From Enemella evansiae (lineage in GTDB: Bacteria; Actinomycetota; Actinomycetes; Propionibacteriales; Propionibacteriaceae): DNA of 38,765 nt. Numbering within the stretch: the first letter of the stretch is position 1; each line of letters opens with the position of its first letter. Location of the stretch: NCBI RefSeq assembly GCF_002250705.1, contig NZ_NMVP01000017.1:1-38765 (forward strand), in the 5' to 3' direction. Shown here piece after piece: positions 1-7,353 of this stretch. The position numbers and the translations under genes are program-made. Under the pieces are notes generated by a model. That model saw only the letters and a program-made list of their open reading frames with translations. It was not told where the DNA came from and ran no database searches.

Positions 1-161
1 TGGTCATCATCGGCCGGCTGCGCCGCGACCCCGACACCCAGGCCTACTTCCACCGACGCACCAGCGAACACAAGACCCGCGCCGAAACCATCCGATGCCT
101 CAAACGCCACCTCGCCCGCACCATCTACCGAAACCTCAAAACCGACCTCATGACCACTTGA
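1..161 (+). CDS. IS110-family transposase, C-terminal fragment (runs off the left edge)
   Basis: The open frame enters from the left edge (first whole codon at position 3) and stops at TGA 159-161. The 52 visible residues contain RRDPDTQAYFHRRTSE followed by IRCLKRHLARTIYRNL. This resembles the C-terminal tail of actinobacterial IS110-type transposases, which have the pattern 'DP-T-AY--RR--EGKT--EIIRCLKRY-AREIY'. IS110 enzymes are DEDD transposases guided by a bridge RNA; their catalytic domains would lie outside the window. Codon use matches the rest of the window, so recent foreign origin is not evident. The element end must lie between the stop codon and the palindromic repeat that starts near 179. 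I cannot tell whether the gene is intact upstream. Confidence 0.75.
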   Translation, partial: VIIGRLRRDPDTQAYFHRRTSEHKTRAETIRCLKRHLARTIYRNLKTDLMTT

Positions 162-178
162 CGATCTATAGGACCGTC

Positions 179-227
179 GCAGCCCATTGCTCCGCAAGCT
201 CCGCATGGGCTGCTACTCGATGAGCGT
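179..227. repeat. REP-like palindromic repeat, copy A (truncated on its left side)
   Basis: Arms GCAGCCCAT (179-187) and ATGGGCTGC (205-213) are perfectly complementary around a 17-base loop, TGCTCCGCAAGCTCCGC. They are followed by the family end CTACTCGATGAGCG. The same layout recurs near 25030 and 33484 with different but still matched arms. The other family end, TCATCTCGACACG, expected just left of 179, is missing. The tail of the IS110 element lies there instead. Confidence 0.8.
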
Positions 228-389
228 GGGGTCCGGGGAATGGCATGGGCCCCGGCACGAGTGCCGAGGCCCGAGCCCGGCTGGCCCGTCCCCCAACGAG
301 CACCCCCGGGATTCACCAAGGTGTTGCCCGGAGAGCCGGGCGGTTGTCTGTCGAACACCCCGTCCAAGGGCGTGGCCACACCCTCGGTG

Positions 390-416
390 TCGACATGACA
401 CAAAAGACTCTAGGAT
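390..416 (+). promoter_or_regulatory. Possible promoter of the two-component operon
   Basis: TCGACA (390-395) resembles a -35 box and TAGGAT (411-416) a -10 box. The spacing is 15 bases, shorter than the usual 17. The pair lies about 50 bases before the response-regulator start. The match is weak and rests on consensus only. Confidence 0.3.
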
Positions 417-468
417 TTCGGGGTACGCCTGGCAAAGACATCAGTTCTGAGGGCAATAAGGGGGGCCT

Positions 469-1146
469 ATGGCGCCACAGGAAGCAAGCATGCAACCGCG
501 CAGGATCGGGCTGGTCGACGATCACTTCGCCACCTCGATGGGGATCGCGACCCTGCTCGAGGACACCGACGACCTCCGTCTGGTGGCCAACGCCGAGACC
601 GTGGCCGAGCTGCTCGCCCAGGGCACCGACCTGGACCTGGTGATGCTCGACCTCAGCCTGGCCGACAACTCCCTGCCGGAGGACAACGTCGCCGAGCTGG
701 CCGAGCACGGGATCGCCACCCTGGCGTACACGTCGGGGGAGAACGCCTATCTGATCCGCTCCGCCGCCCGCGGCGGGGTGCGCGGCATCGCCCGCAAGTC
801 GCACTCACCGGCCGAGCTGATGCAGGCGATCCGCAGCTGCCTCAGCGAGGACGACGCCGGCTCGCTGACCACCGAATGGGCGGCCGCGGTGGACGCCGAC
901 CCGGTGATCGACTCCGTCGGCCTGTCCGAACGGCAGCGCGAGGTGCTGGAACTCTTCGCCTGCGGGGAATCCGCCAAGCGGGTCGCCCGACTGACCGGGC
1001 TCTCGGTGACCACCGTGAACGACTACCTGCTGCGGATCCGGGCCAAGTACGCCCAGCAGGGCCGCGAGGCGCTCACCAAGGTCGACCTCTACAAGCGAGC
1101 GGTGGAGGACGGAGTGCTGCCGCCGCCGCGGCTGGGCAACGAGTAG
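469..1146 (+). CDS. NarL/FixJ-family response regulator (LuxR-type HTH)
   Basis: A two-component DNA-binding regulator of 225 residues. The receiver domain shows the acidic pair D17-D18 and the likely phospho-acceptor D61 in VMLDLS. The conserved lysine follows in IARKSHS. A LuxR/GerE helix-turn-helix occupies about 152-210 (LSERQREVLELF, then LSVTTVNDYLLRI). The next gene, a histidine kinase, starts three bases after this stop and is its probable partner. Two starts are plausible. ATG 469 follows a run of G at 461-466. ATG 490 (MQPRRIGLVDD) has AGGA about eight bases upstream and gives a more typical receiver N-terminus. The target genes cannot be told from sequence. The downstream membrane protein and acyl-CoA ligase may belong to the same transcript. 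Confidence 0.9.
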   Translation: MAPQEASMQPRRIGLVDDHFATSMGIATLLEDTDDLRLVANAETVAELLAQGTDLDLVMLDLSLADNSLPEDNVAELAEHGIATLAYTSGENAYLIRSAARGGVRGIARKSHSPAELMQAIRSCLSEDDAGSLTTEWAAAVDADPVIDSVGLSERQREVLELFACGESAKRVARLTGLSVTTVNDYLLRIRAKYAQQGREALTKVDLYKRAVEDGVLPPPRLGNE

Positions 1147-1149
1147 TCG

Positions 1150-2283
1150 ATGATCGCCACCCGCGGGTTGCGCCCCGGTCAGCTCCGGGGGCTGGGCCTG
1201 GTGCTCGGGATGGCCTACGGCTTCTATGTCGTCGAAGGCCTGCTGACCAACCTGCTGCTCGGCCCCACCGGTGACCTGGCCCATCTGCTCGTCGGTGCGA
1301 TCGCCTGGCTGCCGGGAATCCTGCTGCTGGTGCTGGCACTGCTCGACCGGGTCCGCTGGTTCAAGGTGGCCTGTCTGGCGGCCGCGATCGGCTATCCGGT
1401 CGCGGTGCTGCTCTGGCCGCTGGTCGGGATGGATTCCGACAACGCGATCCAGCGGTTCTGGCTCGGCCAGTTCATGCTGCTGCCCGGATTGTGTGCCCTG
1501 CTGGCGATTCCGGTCGCCGGGGCGGTGGGCACCCTGGTGGTCTGCTCGATCTCGGTGGAGGTGGTGCGCTGGACGCTCGGCGCACAGCGGCCCGAGGAGG
1601 TGCTGGTCAGCGGGATGTTCTCGCTGGTGTACGCCGGATTCTTCATGCTGGTGATGATTGCGGGGCTGCGCACGATGCGCGCGGCCAGCGCCCAGCTGGA
1701 ATCCTCGCTGCGTCGCCGGGCCCGCGCCGGTGCCCTGCAGGCGCGCACCGATGAGACCGATCGGTTGGACCGGCTCACCCACGACAACGTGCTCTCGCTG
1801 CTGTCCGCGGCCGCTGAGGGCGTACCGGCCCGCAAGCTCGCGGTCCAGGCAGCCTCGGTACGCCGGGGTCTGGAGGACGGTTTCGCGGTCACCGACGACG
1901 CCGAACCGCTGGCCCTGCTGGGCGAACGGATCGCTGCCCAGGCAGCAGAAGCGGGACTCGAGGTGTCCAGCGACGGAACCCCCTCCGGCGTCGTCCGCCG
2001 CCGCGTCGGAGCCGAGTTGGAGGCCGCCGTCGACGAGGCCGTGCGCAACGTCACCCGGCACGCCGGTGGCCTCGGCCGGGTCGAGCTGACCCTCGGTGCC
2101 GAGCGACTGCGGGTCCGCGTCGTCGACGACGGCCCCGGGTTCGACCCGGAGCGGGTGAGCGTACGCCTCGGCGTGCGGCACAGCATCCTGCGGCGGGTGA
2201 ACACCATCCCCGGTGCCCGCGCGACGATCAGCTCCCGACCCGGCAGCGGCACCACCGTGCTCGTCGAATGGACCGCGACATGA
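1150..2283 (+). CDS. Membrane sensor histidine kinase
   Basis: A 377-residue kinase, the presumed partner of the adjacent response regulator. The N-terminal half has about five or six hydrophobic helices and no large extracellular domain, which suggests sensing within or near the membrane. The phospho-acceptor is probably H211 in RLTHDNVLSLL, an H-box close to the 'LHDTVLQTL' type of NarL-partner kinases. The HATPase domain covers about 283-377. It has an N-box around E296 and N300 (EAVRNVTRHA), a D-box DDGPGFD at 326-332, and a glycine-rich SRPGSGTT near the end. It starts three bases after the regulator stop and its TGA overlaps the next ATG, so the three genes are very likely one translationally coupled operon. 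The signal is unknown. Confidence 0.9.
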   Translation: MIATRGLRPGQLRGLGLVLGMAYGFYVVEGLLTNLLLGPTGDLAHLLVGAIAWLPGILLLVLALLDRVRWFKVACLAAAIGYPVAVLLWPLVGMDSDNAIQRFWLGQFMLLPGLCALLAIPVAGAVGTLVVCSISVEVVRWTLGAQRPEEVLVSGMFSLVYAGFFMLVMIAGLRTMRAASAQLESSLRRRARAGALQARTDETDRLDRLTHDNVLSLLSAAAEGVPARKLAVQAASVRRGLEDGFAVTDDAEPLALLGERIAAQAAEAGLEVSSDGTPSGVVRRRVGAELEAAVDEAVRNVTRHAGGLGRVELTLGAERLRVRVVDDGPGFDPERVSVRLGVRHSILRRVNTIPGARATISSRPGSGTTVLVEWTAT

Positions 2284-3332
2284 CCCACCGGATGACGGCC
2301 TCGCTGGTACCGAAATCGGTGATCGGCCCGCTGGCGCCGCTCAACGCGGTACCGATCGGGTGGTGGTCGCTGGCGATGGGTCTGTTCGCGATGCTGATCA
2401 CCCTCGGCTACTGGGGCAGCTATGCCAACCCGTTCGTGGTGATCGTCGCGGCCTGCTTCGCCGGTCCGCTGGTGGGGTTGACGCTCAGTCGGCCGGACCG
2501 TCCGGGCAGCGCCTGGCTCGCGCTCGCGCTGGGCTGGGGCGTACTCCATGCGGTGGTGTTCTGGCAGATCACCGGGTCGCTGAAGGATCCGGCCGCGCTG
2601 TGGCCACCGGCCGCCTCCGCGATGGCGATGGGCGGGTTGGCGATGTCGGGTGCCATCCGCCCGGTCTGGCTGGGGCAGTTGTTCTCGCTGCTGGTCGGGG
2701 TGCACTGGGCCCTGTTCAGCGGGGTACCGGCGGCGCAGAGCCTGCAGTTGGTGGCGCTGTTCGGGCCGGTCTTCCTGGGCATCTGCTACGGCGTACTGAT
2801 GCGCCGCGCACTGGCGGTCGCCGACCGGGCCCAGCAGAACGAGGCCCGGGTCGCCGAACGGGTGCTCGACCTGGCATCGCGGGCCCAGGCGCGGGAGGCG
2901 TACCAGGCCGGCCTGGTCGCCGCCACCGGCACGATCCTGGACCGGATCGCCAGCGGTGCGGAGCTCACCGACGAGGACCGGGTCGCGGCCCGGCTCACCG
3001 AGGCCCAGCTCCGCGACGCGATCCGCGGCCGCAACCTGGCCACCGCCGAGGTCGTCGCCGCGGTCCGCGCGGCCCGCGCCCGCGGCGTCCGGGTGAGCCT
3101 GGTCGACGATCGCCGTGCCTGGGACTGTTCCGACGCGCTGCAGGCACAGGTGCTCGCGGCCACCATCGAGACCCTCGAGCAGGCCCGCAGCGGTGACGCC
3201 TGCACGGTACGGCTGCATCCGCCGGGTCGTCGCAACCTGGCCACGGTGCTGCTCAGCCGGGCCGATGGGGAGGGCCTGCGCCGCGACTTCGCCGCCGAAT
3301 CCGGAGTTGGGCAGTCCGCCGGAAGTCGATAG
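2280..3332 (+). CDS. Membrane protein resembling a histidine kinase without an ATPase domain
   Basis: An unrecognised protein of 350 residues. I chose ATG 2280 because it overlaps the kinase stop as ATGA; ATG 2268 is an alternative in the same frame. Six hydrophobic helices fill roughly the first 185 residues. An amphipathic, probably coiled-coil stretch (RRALAVADRAQQNEARVAER) and a helical region follow. The C-terminal fold reads like a histidine-kinase output module (DAIRGRNLATAEVV, then RARGVRVSLVDDRRAWD). No H-box, N-box or glycine-rich ATP lid is visible, so it should not phosphorylate. Inference: an accessory subunit or antagonist of the adjacent kinase, perhaps a membrane partner that carries the signal. 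Proteins of this kind sit beside NarL-type pairs in other actinobacteria as far as I recall, but I know of no assigned function. Confidence 0.75.
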   Translation: MTHRMTASLVPKSVIGPLAPLNAVPIGWWSLAMGLFAMLITLGYWGSYANPFVVIVAACFAGPLVGLTLSRPDRPGSAWLALALGWGVLHAVVFWQITGSLKDPAALWPPAASAMAMGGLAMSGAIRPVWLGQLFSLLVGVHWALFSGVPAAQSLQLVALFGPVFLGICYGVLMRRALAVADRAQQNEARVAERVLDLASRAQAREAYQAGLVAATGTILDRIASGAELTDEDRVAARLTEAQLRDAIRGRNLATAEVVAAVRAARARGVRVSLVDDRRAWDCSDALQAQVLAATIETLEQARSGDACTVRLHPPGRRNLATVLLSRADGEGLRRDFAAESGVGQSAGSR

Positions 3333-3380
3333 CGTTGCCCAGATCGATGAATCGATGACGATGCGCGGGAAAGGGGACCC

Positions 3381-5165
3381 ATGAACCTCGCCCATCTCGG
3401 CCAGTTGCTGACCGACTCGGTGGCGGCCCATCCCGCACGCCCGGCGCTGCGGGTGCGCCGCGGCGATGACTGGGAGCAGACCAGTTACGCCGAGCTCGGC
3501 GCCCGGGTCGCGACCGTCGCCGAAGCCCTGCTGCGGCTCGGCGTACAACACGGGGATCGGGTCGCGATCTTCGCCACCAACCGGCCCGAATGGACCGTCG
3601 CGGACCTGGCGACGCTGCTGATCGGCGGCGTCGTGGTGCCGGTCTATCAGACCTCGACCGCGCGCCAGGCCCGGCACGTGCTCGGGGACGCCGGGGTGAG
3701 CGTCGCCTTCGTCGGTGGTGCCGCCGAGCTGGACAAGGTTGCCGAGGTGCGCGCCGAACTGCCCGCACTGCGGACCGTGATCGGTTTCGAGGAGGTCGCC
3801 GGGGCCGGGGGGCGCACCGAGGGCTACGTCGCCTGGCGCGAACTGATCGCCCAGCAGCCGGTCAAGGATCCCGCGCTGGAGAGCCGGATGGCGGCGGTCA
3901 CCGGATCCGATCTGGCGACGATCATCTACACCTCGGGGACGACCGGTGACCCGCGGGGGGTGATGCTCACCCACGAGGCGTTCTGCTTCGAGATCGAGGC
4001 GGTCCGCGAGCTCTTCGAGATCACCCCCGAGGACCAGAGCCTGTGCTTCCTGCCGCTGGCGCACGCGTTGGAGCGCGCCTGGACCTTCGTCGTGCTGCGC
4101 AGCGGTGCGCTGAACACCTATCTCGCCGACGCCACCAAGGTGGCCGAGATGCTGCCGCTGGCGAAACCGAGCCTGCTGGTGTCGGTGCCCCGGCTCTACG
4201 AGCGGGTGTACGCCATCGCGCGCCAGCGCGCCTCCTCGCCAGCGAAGCGGCGGGTCTTCGACTGGGCGATCAAGGTCGGTGCCCGGGCCCAGGCCGCCGG
4301 CGAGCTGACCCCGCGGTTGCGGGCCGAGCTGCGGCTCGCCGACAAGCTGGTGCTCTCCGGCATCCGGACCGCGCTCGGCGGGCAGAAGCGGGTGCTGGCC
4401 AGTGGCGGGGCGCCGCTGCGGGCCGAGATCGAGGAGTTCTTCCACGCCGCCGGGCTGCTGATCTGCCAGGGCTACGGCCTGACCGAGGCCGCGCCGCTGA
4501 TCTCGTTCAACTCCCCGCAGGCGTTCCGCTTCGGCACCGTTGGCCGGGTGGTCGCCGGTGGTGAGGTGCGGATCGCCGAGGACGGTGAGATCTGCTACCG
4601 CGGCCCGAACGTGATGAACGGTTACTGGAATCGGCCCGATGCGACCGCCGAGACGCTGATCGACGGTTGGCTGCACACCGGTGACATCGGCGGGGTGGAC
4701 GATGACGGATTCCTGACGATCACCGACCGCAAGAAGGATCTGCTGGTCACCGAGGGTGGCAAGAACATCGCCCCCGGACCGATCGAGGGCGAGCTGGCGG
4801 CGGACCCCCTGGTCGAGCACGCGGTACTGCTCGGCGACGGCCGGCCGTGCGTGGTGGCGCTGCTGCGGCCCTCGCTGGAGGAGGCCCGCGACTGGGCCGC
4901 CGCGGCCGGCGTCTCGGCGGCCTCCGATGACGAACTCGTCGCCCACCCCGAGTTGCGCGCCGAGCTGAAGCGGCGCGCCGATGCGGTCTCCGACGGTCTC
5001 CCGCACCAGGAGAAGATCCGCGCGGTCGCGGTGATCACCGAGGAGCTGACGATGGCCGACGGTCTGCTCACCCCGACCCTGAAGGTGCGCCGCCGCGCCG
5101 TCGAGCAGCGTTACGCGGCCCAGGTCGAGGAGCTCTACACCCAGATCCGGGAGCGGAAGAAGTAG
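3381..5165 (+). CDS. Long-chain fatty-acid--CoA ligase (AMP-dependent synthetase)
   Basis: This enzyme activates fatty acids with ATP and CoA, through an acyl-adenylate, for degradation or lipid synthesis. The 594 residues fit the ACSL/FadD15 group. The nucleotide-binding P-loop IIYTSGTTGDPRGV is at about 181-194. QGYGLTEAAPLISF is the A5 motif, and HTGDIGGVDDDGF with ITDRKKDLL the A7/A8 hinge. TEGGKNIAPGPIE replaces the common 'GEKVSP' and is typical of the long-chain/bubblegum type. The C-terminal catalytic lysine region is present (TPTLKVRRRAVEQRY), so the gene is complete. ATG 3381 is preceded by GGGAAAGGGGA. It lies 48 bases after the membrane-protein stop and may share its transcript. 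The exact chain length cannot be read from sequence. Confidence 0.92.
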   Translation: MNLAHLGQLLTDSVAAHPARPALRVRRGDDWEQTSYAELGARVATVAEALLRLGVQHGDRVAIFATNRPEWTVADLATLLIGGVVVPVYQTSTARQARHVLGDAGVSVAFVGGAAELDKVAEVRAELPALRTVIGFEEVAGAGGRTEGYVAWRELIAQQPVKDPALESRMAAVTGSDLATIIYTSGTTGDPRGVMLTHEAFCFEIEAVRELFEITPEDQSLCFLPLAHALERAWTFVVLRSGALNTYLADATKVAEMLPLAKPSLLVSVPRLYERVYAIARQRASSPAKRRVFDWAIKVGARAQAAGELTPRLRAELRLADKLVLSGIRTALGGQKRVLASGGAPLRAEIEEFFHAAGLLICQGYGLTEAAPLISFNSPQAFRFGTVGRVVAGGEVRIAEDGEICYRGPNVMNGYWNRPDATAETLIDGWLHTGDIGGVDDDGFLTITDRKKDLLVTEGGKNIAPGPIEGELAADPLVEHAVLLGDGRPCVVALLRPSLEEARDWAAAAGVSAASDDELVAHPELRAELKRRADAVSDGLPHQEKIRAVAVITEELTMADGLLTPTLKVRRRAVEQRYAAQVEELYTQIRERKK

Positions 5166-5189
5166 TCCGCGGTCGAACCGGTCGCGCAA

Positions 5190-5325
5190 TTACCTTCCGC
5201 GCGGACCCCTCGGATAGACTGCCCACTTGTGCCAGCGCCCGCGGACCGGGCGCCGGTCGGCATAGCGCCCTCCTGCCACGGGACCGACCCGCGGCCGTTG
5301 AGACCAGAGGAGGTGGAGTTCGCGT
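5190..5325 (+). promoter_or_regulatory. Leader of the rpsF-ssb-rpsR-rplI operon, with candidate promoter
   Basis: TTACCT (5190-5195) and TAGACT (5215-5220) may form a promoter, although the 19-base spacing is long. The roughly 100-base leader holds a hairpin with arms GGGCGC (5248-5253) and GCGCCC (5265-5270) around an 11-base loop. In many bacteria the S6:S18 complex represses this operon by binding a structured rpsF leader. This hairpin is a candidate for that site, but I could not match the conserved CCG bulge with confidence. Confidence 0.35.
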
Positions 5326-5616
5326 ATGCGTAAGTACGAAGTCATGATCATCGTCAACCCCGATGTGGACGAGCGTCAGGTCACTCCGATGCTGGAGAAG
5401 TACCTGCAGATCATCACCAAGGGCGGCGGCACCGTCGACAACTTCGATCTGTGGGGCAAGCGTCGTCTCGCCTACGAGATCCAGAAGAAGCCCGAGGGCA
5501 TCTACGCGGTGGTCGACCTGACCGCCAAGCCCGAGGACGTCAAGGAGTTGGACCGCCAGTTCAGCATCAACGAGCAGATCATGCGGACCAAGGTCCTGCG
5601 CCCGGAGCTGCACTGA
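5326..5616 (+). CDS. rpsF: 30S ribosomal protein S6
   Basis: Ninety-six residues starting [16 protein letters not shown], the standard S6 beginning. [18 protein letters not shown] and [18 protein letters not shown] follow, with a final [10 protein letters not shown]6 binds 16S rRNA as a heterodimer with S18, whose gene lies two positions downstream. The start has an AGGAGG box upstream (near 5308), set somewhat far from the ATG. First gene of the conserved rpsF-ssb-rpsR-rplI cluster. Confidence 0.98.
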   Translation: MRKYEVMIIVNPDVDERQVTPMLEKYLQIITKGGGTVDNFDLWGKRRLAYEIQKKPEGIYAVVDLTAKPEDVKELDRQFSINEQIMRTKVLRPELH

Positions 5617-5706
5617 TCACCTGTGGACAGTGCCCTGTCGGCCGTCAGATCCGACTGGCAGGCTAGGCATCGACCACTCATTCCGATCCCGATCCGGAGA
5701 TAACCA

Positions 5707-6303
5707 ATGGCAGGCGAAACCATCATCACTCTCGTCGGAAACCTCACCGGCGATCCCGAGCTGCGCTTCACCCCGTCCGGGGCCGCGGTGGCCAACTTCA
5801 CGGTGGCCTCCACGCCGCGCAACTTCGACCGGCAGACCAACGAGTGGCGTGACGGCGAAGCCATGTTCATCAACTGCTCGGTGTGGCGGCAGGCGGCGGA
5901 GAACGTCGCCGAGTCGCTGGCCAAGGGCATGCGCGTGATCGTCCAGGGCCGGCTCAAGTCGCGCTCCTACGAGACCCGCGAGGGTGAGCGCCGCACGGTC
6001 TTCGAGATCGACGTCGACGAGGTCGGCCCCGCGCTGCGGTACGCCACCGCCAAGGTCGCCAAGACCTCCGGTGGCGGCGGCGGTGGCCAGGGCGGCTACG
6101 GCGGCGGTGGCGGCCAGGGCGGCTACGGCGGGGGCAACTCCGGCGGCGGCCAGGGCGGCCAGGGTGGCTACGGCGGGGGCCAGCAGCAGGGAGGCAACTC
6201 CGGCGGCGGCGACCCGTGGGGCAACTCCGGTGGCGGCAACAACAACCGTTCCCAGGGATCGGACCCGTGGGCCACGCAGCAGAGCGAAGAACCGCCGTTC
6301 TGA
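5707..6303 (+). CDS. ssb: Single-stranded DNA-binding protein
   Basis: SSB coats single-stranded DNA during replication, repair and recombination, and recruits partners through its acidic tip. The OB fold covers about residues 1-115 ([52 protein letters not shown]). A long low-complexity linker follows, built of repeated GGYGGG and GNSGGG blocks. The protein ends in the partner-binding tip SEEPPF. The 198 residues are normal for an actinobacterial primary SSB. The gene sits between rpsF and rpsR as usual. Confidence 0.97.
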   Translation: MAGETIITLVGNLTGDPELRFTPSGAAVANFTVASTPRNFDRQTNEWRDGEAMFINCSVWRQAAENVAESLAKGMRVIVQGRLKSRSYETREGERRTVFEIDVDEVGPALRYATAKVAKTSGGGGGGQGGYGGGGGQGGYGGGNSGGGQGGQGGYGGGQQQGGNSGGGDPWGNSGGGNNNRSQGSDPWATQQSEEPPF

Positions 6304-6382
6304 GGCGTACGCCCCGCAAATTCAATCAACCAAGGCACATTCCGGCATCACGCCGGGCTCATAGTCACGAAGGAGCACCACA

Positions 6383-6619
6383 ATGGCCGCATCGCGAAAG
6401 CCGATGAAGCCCAAGAAGGCTGTCCCGGTCAAGTCGACCCGTATCGACAACGTCGACTACAAGGACATCAACACCCTCCGCAAGTTCATCTCGGAGCGGG
6501 GCAAGATCCGCGCCCGCCGGGTGACCGGGCTGTCCGTCCAGGACCAGCGCCGCGTCGCCACCGCGATCAAGAACGCGCGTGAGGTCGCCCTGCTGCCCTA
6601 CGCCTCGACGGCTCGCTGA
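6383..6619 (+). CDS. rpsR: 30S ribosomal protein S18, cysteine-less (zinc-independent) form
   Basis: S18 pairs with S6 on the 30S platform. The 78 residues carry the hallmark [20 protein letters not shown] and end [14 protein letters not shown]. Zinc-binding S18 has a CxxC just before VDYKD and a further cysteine after RRVTG. Here these stretches read [16 protein letters not shown] and [11 protein letters not shown], with no cysteine at all. It is therefore the C-minus form, although it occupies the primary ribosomal operon rather than a zinc-regulated locus. GAAGGAG precedes ATG 6383. rplI begins 14 bases downstream. Confidence 0.96.
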   Translation: MAASRKPMKPKKAVPVKSTRIDNVDYKDINTLRKFISERGKIRARRVTGLSVQDQRRVATAIKNAREVALLPYASTAR

Positions 6620-6633
6620 GAAAGGACACCAGC

Positions 6634-7083
6634 ATGAAGCTCATCCTGACTGCTGCCGTGGACAACCTCGGCATCGCCGGCGACATCGTCGAAGTGAAGG
6701 ACGGCTACGGCCGCAACTTCCTGCTCCCGCGGGGTTTCGCCATTCGGTGGACCCGCGGCGCGGAGAAGCAGATCGAGGGCATCAAGCGGGCGCGTGACGC
6801 CCGTGAGGTGCGCAACCTCGACCACGCCAAGGAGCTGCGCGAGCAGATCGAGGGCCTGTCCGTCGAGCTGCCGGTGAACGCCGGCGACAACGGCAAGCTG
6901 TTCGGTGCGGTCACCGCCGCCTCGATCGCCACCGCGATCAAGAAGGCCGGCGGCCCGTCGGTCGACAAGCGCTCGGTGGAGATCGCCAAGCCGATCAAGA
7001 CCGTCGGTTCGCACACCGTCGGCGTCAAGCTGCACGATGCGGTCACCGCGCACCTGCCGGTGGAGATCACCGCCGCCAGCTGA
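6634..7083 (+). CDS. rplI: 50S ribosomal protein L9
   Basis: L9 binds 23S rRNA near the L1 stalk and has two RNA-binding lobes joined by a long helix. The N-terminal lobe shows [20 protein letters not shown], then [20 protein letters not shown]. The connecting helix and C-terminal lobe follow ([39 protein letters not shown]). At 149 residues it is complete. The start is preceded by GAAAGGA. It closes the operon: a strong hairpin follows within 20 bases. dnaB, which often follows rplI in actinobacteria, is absent here. Confidence 0.97.
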   Translation: MKLILTAAVDNLGIAGDIVEVKDGYGRNFLLPRGFAIRWTRGAEKQIEGIKRARDAREVRNLDHAKELREQIEGLSVELPVNAGDNGKLFGAVTAASIATAIKKAGGPSVDKRSVEIAKPIKTVGSHTVGVKLHDAVTAHLPVEITAAS

Positions 7084-7101
7084 TCGCCCAGGCGTACGCC
7101 A

Positions 7102-7138
7102 GGAAACGGCCGGTCCCCGATGGGGGCCGGCCGTTTCC
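7102..7138 (+). terminator. Terminator after rplI
   Basis: Arms 7102-7118 and 7122-7138 pair over 17 base pairs (one G-T pair) around the loop GAT. The core is GGAAACGGCCGG with its complement. There is no T-tract, as is common in GC-rich actinobacteria. It separates the ribosomal operon from the protease gene. Confidence 0.85.
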
Positions 7139-7353
7139 CTGTCGGTAAAGGGTTTCCCGCCCGTCCTCGCGCGGTCTGCGAGGCGCAACTTCTCGGTTTC
7201 GGAGTAGTTCCGCGCCGAGACCTAAGTGGGACGAAAGACCTACTTTGGTACGGGATCGAATCTCCGCTGTTGTGGCCCGTGACACAGCCTGCGAACAATG
7301 AGGCACTCGTTGCAGCGATCCACCCCCCACAACCCCGAACTGTTGGAGATAAC
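7139..7353. other. Untranslated region before the protease gene
   Basis: About 215 bases between the rplI terminator and the protease GTG. I see no credible gene or strong hairpin. The frame of the protease is open through it, but a GGAG box directly before GTG 7354, followed by a signal peptide, argues that this stretch is promoter and leader. I could not pick a convincing -35/-10 pair. Confidence 0.4.

Larger units (their letters stand above)
162..468. other. Intergenic region upstream of the response regulator
   Basis: These 307 bases have no credible gene; short frames here lack a ribosome-binding site and family resemblance. The region holds repeat copy A (179-227) and an imperfect hairpin at 247-272 (12-base arms, one mismatch, 2-base loop). 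It also has a small GCCCGG-AGAG-CCGGGC hairpin at 326-341. A weak promoter candidate follows: TCGACA at 390-395 and TAGGAT at 411-416, with 15-base spacing. Confidence 0.5.

Noticed and set aside
187..450. Short frames on both strands between the transposase tail and the response regulator
   Set aside because: They run through the repeat and hairpins, lack ribosome-binding sites and show no family resemblance.
1392..5189. Open frame of 1265 codons on the minus strand
   Set aside because: It lies antisense to the kinase, membrane protein and acyl-CoA ligase, which all have clear motifs. Its composition (Arg, Gly, Asp, His, Gln rich) is the usual shadow in GC-rich DNA.
7120..7353. Longer protease start
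   Set aside because: It would begin within the rplI terminator and bury the signal peptide inside the protein.
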